A stretch of DNA of 64,000 nucleotides from Mus musculus (Eukaryota > Chordata > Mammalia > Rodentia > Muridae), in contig NC_000080.6 of NCBI RefSeq assembly GCF_000001635.26, forward strand, positions 68,284,945-68,348,944, written 5' to 3'. Below the pieces are notes generated by a model. The model saw nothing but the letters and a program-made list of their open reading frames with translations, was not told the origin of the DNA and searched no databases. Positions 58,515 through 64,000 of the stretch are shown here, in pieces; the first letter of the stretch is position 1, and each line of letters begins with the position of its first letter. The position numbers and the translations under genes were made by a program.

Positions 58515-58862
58515 TTAGCGATCAAGTAGTCAAAATCTAGAATCTCCTGGGAGACAGGCCTCTGTGTACGCCTGTAGGGGACCATATTGAGGGAGGAAGA
58601 TTGTCTACTTTGGACAATGGCATTCCTTATTGGGATCCAGGACTATACAAAAGGAACAAGGGAGCTGAGGGCTAGCATTCAGTAACAGCTCTCTGCTTCT
58701 TGATAATGGAGGGAATGTGACCAGCTGCTTCAAACTCCAGCTGCCTTGACTTGCCCACTGTAGCTGATCTTATTTTTGAACCGTGAATCAGAACACTGTT
58801 CTCCATTGAGTTCTTTTTGTTGGGGGTATAAAGACAGCAACAAGAAAATAAATTAAGACATC
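58515..58862 (+). repeat. Rodent MaLR/RMER-type element
   Basis: 'tagtcaaaatctagaatctc', 'ctgggagacaggcctctgtg', 'tacgcctgtaggggaccata', 'ctctctgcttcttgataatg', 'gaccagctgcttcaaactcc' and 'agcaacaagaaaataaatta', ending 'agaca'. Nearly full start-to-end order. Confidence 0.8.
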
Positions 58863-59006
58863 TAGCTAACTAAAAGTGCTCTTCCCAAGGCAATATTTTG
58901 CAGATCCACAAAGGCTACTAATGACAATAGGCATCGTTTTATCACAAGCATGTCTATCCCAAGCCTTAAAAAAAAAGTCTGTTTGTTTCAAACACTTTGG
59001 TATTAA

Positions 59007-59151
59007 TGAATCAAAGTACCTTCCCAACAAAAATCCCACTGGCATTGATTGCACATTATGGTTAAGGACTGCATAGGTATGAATCAAAGTACCTTCCCAA
59101 CAAAAATTCCACTGGCATTGTTTGCACATTATGCTTAAGGACTGCATAGGT
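59007..59151. repeat. 73-bp tandem duplication, two copies
   Basis: Unit 1 is 59007-59079 and unit 2 starts at 59080 ('tgaatcaaagtaccttccca' in both). Three substitutions were seen across the unit. Flanking sequence is otherwise unique. The related minus-strand frame repeats a short motif because of this. Confidence 0.95.
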
Positions 59152-60499
59152 CCCTGGAGTCAATGACGTCACACACCACAGCATTGGGGGAAAAGATGAC
59201 AGTGTAAGAATGTTGACGATGCTGTACAGCTTTTTCTTCTGTAAGGAGTGGGCTTGCTCTGTGTGGGAACACCAATGAAAGGACCCCACAGCCTTTCTCC
59301 ACCACCCCTCTCCCAATCTTTTAAAAGTTACAATGTTTGAAATGTCACTATTGGAAACCAATGGCTTGGAGGAAATTCCAGAGTGCTGTGCTACCTTAGA
59401 CAGACAGCTGCAGAATATTCCCCTAGACTGTTTAGTCATTTATGGGACTTTATTAACTCACAGTGTGTTCCTAGCTGAATACTAGGGGACAGGGAATAGA
59501 TGCTTCTAGAATTGGTAGAATATTATCTTAATATATCAGGACTGAAGACAAGGGATGGTCCAGGATACTCAGATCCTAATCCTGAACAAAACTTTCCAGA
59601 TACCTTAGTTTCTCTGAGGAAAATTGCCCTGGAACTAGGGCAATCATATCTAATATCTGAACACTTAGCAAAGGTCATATGAGCAATTTCATCTCTCATA
59701 CACTTGCTCCTTAGAACATTCTTTGTATGTTGCTGACATTGCTGGGTTTAATAACACTCTGTTCACCTTGCTTTCCATTAGCAGATTAATATAAAAGCAA
59801 TCTTTAAAGGATACTGCAGATCTTTAATTACTACATCAGTGCTAAAATTTATATTGATGCAGCTAGAATATATTAAATGTTAATGGAGATCCCAAGGAAC
59901 ATTTTGGCAGGGGTTTTGAGATATTAGCATAAATTAAACTCTTCTTAACAAATGGCTTACTTTTGGAGCGGAGGAAATGGGTAAGCGACTCCCTCTAGAG
60001 TGACTTTGCTATTATGCAGCATCTGCCAAGGATAGGGAAGGGAAAAAGAAAGAAAAGAGTAGAGAAAAGGTGAAGGAAAAGGTGCCTGAGATTCGATCCA
60101 CAGTCTCCTGGAAGTTACTAATTATCAACAGAGGCATTTAAAGAAGAACATCATTTCCCCCAGGGACCTTCCTTCTTTGAATTGGGCTCTGGTTAGCAGG
60201 CACTGCAGATTCTAAGGGAAAAAGACAAGGGTCCATGCATAACTAACCCCCTGAATAATTCATTTGCAAATTAGTGTAACAAGAGCTACTTCTGAAAGGT
60301 ACTAACTTAGTTTTTGCTTAGTCTTTGTTACTGGGTTACATTAAGACAACCTTTCATTTTGTTATCTTACAACATGGATAGATCTTTTTAGAGAAACTGT
60401 AAACAGGAAAGCTTAGGCCTGGAGCCAGACTTGTTGGTTCACATCTGAGACATATATATCCCTCCTTAGGTTTGTGATACAGAGTCCCACATTTGACCC
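59152..60499. other. Unique sequence, nothing recognised
   Basis: About 1.35 kb without recognised repeat, exon or RNA gene. Confidence 0.5.
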
Positions 60500-60600
60500 C
60501 CATCTTGGCCAATTTCCCTCATCTGTAAAGTCAGAGTGATAATCAGGATATTTCAGCTGGAGTTACTGCTTGTAAGCGCCAGCAGAAAGCAACCCTGGGC
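60500..60600 (+). repeat. MIR SINE fragment
   Basis: 'ccaatttccctcatctgtaa' followed by 'agtcagagtgataatcagga' matches the MIR core region. Confidence 0.6.
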
Positions 60601-62111
60601 TGCTTTCTGTGCTCTGGGCACTCCCATATCCTAACACTACAAATCCATAAACGGTCCTATATTTCTCTGAAACTTGGAATCCAGAGTCAATGTTGGCATG
60701 GTGCGTGCAGACTGGTTCCTCCTATCTACTCTCACAGTGAGTTCTGCTTTGAACTAGGACACTGCTTCTGCAGCTTAGCTATGTCCTTATAACAGGAAGT
60801 CACTGTTTCCTGGGGCTGACAGTTCATGTAGCCACTGACATCATCGGCGCTGATACTGTTTCAGAGTCCAGGGAGGAGCTGGGAAGCAGGAGGGTTAGGT
60901 AGTAGAGAACAGCAACCATTCAACTTAGTGAATTGAATGTGTATGGGGCATAATGTTGAATGAGAAAATCTCATTTCTCAGAAGTATTGATCATCCATCT
61001 TCTTACCCCACTTTGGGTCAAGTTCACTACTATAGAGGCATAAGTTAGTGTAGTATGTAAGAGTTGAGCAAAAAAACTTAGCACAATAGTTCACCGTATT
61101 AAGTAATTCCTATTTATTTAAAATTTGCAAGCAGATATATGTTTGAAACATGATCTGATTGTTTAAAATGACAACTGCAGGAATCATTATCTCTATTTTT
61201 TAAATTGACACCAGATGAAGCATGATTCTGGTTTTTTGAAATGAAAACTGGATCTCTGTTTTTGTAGAGGATTTAACTCTAATGTATTCATAAGATTCAA
61301 CTAAAATTTTAAGTTAAATTATAAGACTATTTTATTTTAAATAACATTTATTTCTAATGTATAAAATAATTACTATTTGCAGTTTGCAACTTAAATTCTG
61401 AATCATTTTTAAAACTAAATTCTGGAAATTTGAAAATAACTTAAAATTTTTATCTCCATATGTATTCTATTTTTCTTTCTTTGATCAAAATACTCATATT
61501 TTGTATCATTAGAATTAAAGGCTTTGTGACAGAATCATAGGTTGCTTTTATGATTACATAAGGGATTTCTGGGTTGCTCTAGGCTTCTGGACACTTTTAT
61601 TATCTTGATGCTCAGGCAGAACAAAGTGAAAGTGGAGTTTAGGAAACCAAAATATAATTAAGATCAATAATTCTAAATAGATTTCTGATGTACATAAAAA
61701 TCACTTATATAGATAATGATAATTAATATGGCACTGAAAACCCACCATTTATGAGATGATTCAAAATACAGAGCTATAATAATATTAAAATGTCCATTCT
61801 TTCTTATCCAAATTATATTAAGTACTAATATTTATTTATGCTTAGTGATGCAGTATTCAAAAGCACAAGATACAAAGGATAATTGCTGGGCTTTAGGGAT
61901 TAAAGTGATCATAACGCATATATTTTAAAAGATAAACAGGCTCAAAGACTTACAGAATTATGATGAACTAATCATAAGATGTATAAAAATATGCTTGGAT
62001 TGTTGATGCCTAGTGTCCAGAATTGTGACCGAAGAGGCCAGTGAACCCTGGATGGAGGAGCGAGTGACCAAAAATAAGAGGAATTAGATCAATGAAATAA
62101 GGTAAAAACAA
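60601..62111. other. Unique sequence, AT-rich from about 61080
   Basis: About 1.5 kb, strongly AT-rich at 61080-62000, with no recognised repeat or gene. Confidence 0.5.
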
Positions 62112-62217
62112 ACCAAAACCAAAACCAAGACCAAGACCAAGACCAAGACCAAGACCAAGACCAAGACCAAGACCAAGACCAAGACCAAGACCAAGACCAA
62201 AACCAAAACCAAAACCA
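62112..62217. repeat. (CCAAGA)n hexanucleotide array with CCAAAA edges
   Basis: About 13 CCAAGA units flanked on both sides by CCAAAA variants. The minus-strand Leu-Val repeat frame and the plus-strand frames are artefacts. Confidence 0.97.
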
Positions 62218-62420
62218 GAGATAAATAAACACTAACAGCAAGGAGCAGGAGAGGAGAAAAGTTTGAAGACTTGGTGTGTGTGTTCGGGGGTGGGAGGGAG
62301 GAGGGGGACAGAAAGTGGAGACTAGGCAAGGGGAGAGAGAAAAAGACAGAGCAGAGAGATGCGGTATTCATAGAAGAAACCAGAACAAATAACTATGAGA
62401 GGATGAGCAGAAAGTCACCG

Positions 62421-62468
<48 letters not shown>
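62421..62468. repeat. (CTAT)n microsatellite
   Basis: About 12 perfect CTAT units, about 200 bp from the hexanucleotide array. Confidence 0.97.
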
Positions 62469-62469
<1 letters not shown>

Positions 62470-63864
62470 AAGAAAATGAAACAGTTTGGAAGTGAACACA
62501 GACATGTCCATCATGAGAGACTTGTGAAGTATTCAGCATCAATGGGGTGTGAGTGAGGGCATATCACTAGGGATATCAGAGTGTACACAAATTGGTGTAC
62601 ACTTGCCAAAAGTAGACATAAGGTGGAGAACTCCTGAAGAGTATATGCTGGAGTAGCAAAAGGTTTGGGGAAAGGGTAAAATGTTCAAGAAATCAAATGC
62701 TAAGTGCAGCTCTTCCTTAATGCCAGAGGTATTTTCATTGAGTTCATATACCAAACATAAAATTTGAGAAATTTGGGCTCATATGTAGAGACCTGGGCTC
62801 ACGTGTGAGAGGAGTGCTCAAATCACGTGATGTCACCAACTCTGTGTAGACTTCTTGGGATGTCAGTTTCCCATCAAAAATCCCTGCTGTATATATGCAG
62901 TTATGTATGAACATAAAAGCAATGGCCAAGCACTTCATTATTGTCAGCATAGCTGATGCATGCATTAAGAGAGGCTCTATAGGTTATTGATCTCTTAGAA
63001 GCCTGTCAAGGTTGGATAAAAGACAGCTGGAGAGGAACTTCTGCTTTTAAGATTTGCTGCAATATCCTTGAAATGTGGAGGCAGGACATAACAGATTGAA
63101 GACACAAGGGATGGTTGCCATTCTGCGATGGTACTATATTTACATGTGACTCAGGTCTCCATCAACAAGAGACTGAGGTGAGTGAGCAGCAAAACTGAAA
63201 ACGTACAATTAATGTTTTCAACTTAAGAAAAATGAATGGGAGAAATATCCTTATCGAAGCCATAATGGCTACTGGCAGGCTAAGATAAAGTAGGCACTGA
63301 CTGTAAATTTCAAAATGTCTTCAGTTCTTCTGTTCATGAGAGTTCCACTTCCCATTTCTGGGATTTTGTGTTTCAACCTGAAAACAGCATTCATATCTGC
63401 TTTCAAGGCATATTGGGATGGCAGTCTCAGATTACACAATACTATAGCATGAGTGTGAGTATTCAAGGATGTTTCTAGTCTGTGTTTTCTCTCTCCAACT
63501 TCTGATGCTGTTCGCTCTTTGACACACCTCATACTACACACATGCTTGTGCATATGCCAAACAAGGTGTGTAAACTATGGTGAGGCATGGTTGGTTGAAC
63601 TACATTTAACTCTCCATGATAGATCAAATTGAAAAGACCAGCCTCGGTGTCATGGACACCACACTGGGATTTATTCCATGAATTAAAAAAAAATTCCCTG
63701 AGTAGAATATACCATGGAAGTGACAGAATGTAGTACTACTTTAATAATTCTCAGGTATATATGGACCATCTATCTTTAAGAGATTCCGTGTGCTCTTAAG
63801 TGTGAACCTGCAGCTCTGGTAAGTCAGTACTGAGAATTCTTTGAGCTGTATTAAGCTAAAGCAA
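62469..63864. other. Unique sequence, nothing recognised
   Basis: About 1.4 kb with short minus-strand frames lacking recognised domains. Confidence 0.5.
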
Positions 63865-63865
63865 G

Positions 63866-64000
63866 AGTGGCTGGGGAGATGGCTCAATGGTTAAGAACAC
63901 TTTTTGTTCTTGTAGAGGACCCAGGTTCAGTACCCAGCATCCATATGGTGGCTCACAACCAACCATAACTCCTCCAGGGACCTGGTGTTTTCTTCTAGCC
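63866..64000 (+). repeat. B3-like SINE, cut by the window end
   Basis: 'gagtggctggggagatggct', 'gttcttgtagaggacccagg', 'ttcagtacccagcatccata' and 'tggtggctcacaaccaacca', then 'cctccagggacctggtgt'. The 3' body and tail lie beyond the window. Confidence 0.92.

Noticed and set aside
62084..62371. Leu-Val repeat frame resembling a membrane segment
   Set aside because: Translation of the CCAAGA array; not a transmembrane protein.

Overview
This window reads as ordinary intergenic or intronic DNA from a murid rodent, almost certainly mouse (Mus) or a close relative. The evidence is the interspersed repeats: a near-intact 7SL-derived B1 with a target-site duplication, several B2 copies, many older tRNA-derived B2-superfamily (B3-like) SINEs, a B4 (ID head plus B1 body), scattered ID fragments, and 3' ends of L1Md/Lx LINEs. 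ID elements are sparse, which argues against rat. I found no protein-coding gene or exon I could defend. The longest open frames are translations of simple repeats, SINEs, L1 3'UTRs or LTR sequence, or are unrecognised chance frames. No tRNA, rRNA, snRNA gene, CpG island or CRISPR array was seen. Bacterial-style features such as operons, ribosome binding sites and rho-independent terminators do not apply.

Layout. 0-5 kb: SINE fragments, then an L1 3' end split by a solo LTR with a 6-bp target duplication, then a pyrimidine tract. 5-17 kb: mostly unique sequence with a roughly 435-bp compound tetranucleotide array, an ID fragment, an LTR-like block, a MIR, a composite SINE, a B1-like copy and a B4. 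17.7-24.5 kb: a microsatellite, an L1 3' end, B3 copies (one chimeric), a rodent MaLR/RMER-like element, a composite SINE and an old L1. 24.5-27.0 kb: a nearly identical local triplication whose middle copy is internally deleted. 27-33 kb: SINEs, L1 pieces and a 76-bp inverted repeat with arms 467 bp apart. 33-45 kb: SINEs and microsatellites, then a long stretch of mainly unique sequence. 45-50 kb: a young B1 with a duplicated 5' end, a tailless truncated B2, a B3 with internal tandem repeats, L1 pieces, and a 290-bp homopyrimidine tract. 50-64 kb: unique sequence with a composite SINE, MIRs, two B2 copies, a stack of nested repeats at 58.2-58.9 kb, a 73-bp tandem duplication, a hexanucleotide array, and a B3 cut by the window end.

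The clearest signal not explained by standard repeat families is the 24517-27013 triplication. The two full copies differ, as far as I can see, only by one G in a homopolymer, and both junctions carry the same 5-base filler. It is either a very recent rearrangement or an assembly artefact. I did not find a convincing undescribed biological system. Repeat family names come from reading the sequence against remembered consensus patterns and were not checked by a search; boundaries are approximate unless a target-site duplication is stated.
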